Assembly (NCBI GenBank): GCA_934675225.1
Contig: CAKUQA010000073.1
Location: 1-6,699 of the forward strand
Direction: 5' to 3'
Length of the DNA stretch: 6,699 bases
Source of the DNA: an uncultured Candidatus Melainabacteria bacterium
GTDB lineage: Bacteria; Cyanobacteriota; Vampirovibrionia; Gastranaerophilales; Gastranaerophilaceae
Shown: piece after piece, positions 6,620-6,699 of the stretch
How the letters are laid out: each line of letters begins with the position of its first letter
How positions within the stretch are numbered: position 1 is the first letter of the stretch
Notes under the pieces: generated by a model
Seen by the model: only the letters and a program-made list of their open reading frames with translations
What the model was told of the DNA's origin: nothing
Database searches by the model: none
Translations under genes and position numbers: made by a program

Positions 6620-6642
6620 TAATAGTATTTTTTTATTTTCAT
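6619..6642 (-). other. Out-of-frame signal-peptide start / 7-codon upstream ORF with A7 run
   Basis: On the minus strand, ATG 6642 opens a 7-residue frame (MKIKKYY) whose TAA (6621-6619) overlaps the hydrolase ATG as TAATG. Between the two starts is a run of seven As (6634-6628 on the minus strand). One extra A would fuse the frames into MKIKKILLMLAAIIFVASAC, a normal basic n-region plus hydrophobic core and lipobox-like end. So this is either a real or sequencing one-base deletion in the true start, a slippage switch, or a coupled leader peptide. GAGAG lies 4 bases before ATG 6642 as a modest ribosome site, and GGAG lies 14 bases before it. Confidence 0.6.
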
Positions 6643-6699
6643 TATTCTCTCTTTTACTCCCTGAAGTCTGAATATATTTTTCTTCGTATATAATAATAG

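Noticed and set aside
1..6699. A new defence or mobile multi-gene system
   Set aside because: There are no nuclease-helicase pairs, transposases, integrases, terminal repeats, CRISPR-like arrays or compact unknown operons; gene order is mixed-strand with independent terminators.
1..6699. tRNA, rRNA or riboswitch
   Set aside because: Intergenic stretches are 36-131 bases, AT-rich, and show no cloverleaf, conserved aptamer core or rRNA-like segment.

Overview
This 6.7 kb AT-rich window holds five protein-coding genes and very little else. It most resembles a gut-type member of the non-photosynthetic cyanobacterial sister lineage (Vampirovibrionia / Candidatus Gastranaerophilales, 'Melainabacteria'). 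The main clue is the first gene. It is a pilin-like 'type II secretion system protein' with the block TLINNYKEK..TRLKKAYSVLSQA, a VDxNGxKxPNxxGKDxFxF block and a GCTAWI..NMDYLxC ending, a combination I associate with large families in those genomes. Low GC, irregular use of Shine-Dalgarno sites and a small protein with an N-terminal FxG-type segment also fit. The lineage call is inference from recalled sequence style, not from a search.

Layout. 1-664 (+): 3' part of a pilin-like secreted protein whose start lies before the window. 727-1485 (+): pyrF, orotidine 5'-phosphate decarboxylase, apparently complete. 1504-1528: hairpin between convergent genes that also contains the end of comEC. 1522-3903 (-): comEC, the DNA-uptake channel, with all three usual parts. 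3904-4034: AT-rich divergent intergenic region. 4035-4631 (+): small single-pass membrane protein of unknown function. 4635-4660: strong hairpin plus T-tract terminating the leftward gene. 4688-6619 (-): exported or lipoprotein family 10-like (GHL10/DUF187) glycosyl hydrolase with an extra N-terminal domain. 6619-6699: its start region, with an A7 run that puts the apparent signal-peptide start out of frame.

How the genes relate. The pilin-like protein and ComEC could both belong to a type IV pilus/competence route for DNA uptake, but they are on opposite strands, separated by pyrF, and not in one operon. pyrF is housekeeping (UMP synthesis). The hydrolase probably acts on polysaccharide or peptidoglycan-like glycans at the cell surface. 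I see no CRISPR, tRNA, rRNA, transposase, integrase, toxin-antitoxin or defence module, and no convincing new multi-gene system. The observations most worth checking are the one-base frame break at the hydrolase signal peptide, the unknown FxG membrane protein, and the near-leaderless starts of pyrF and comEC.
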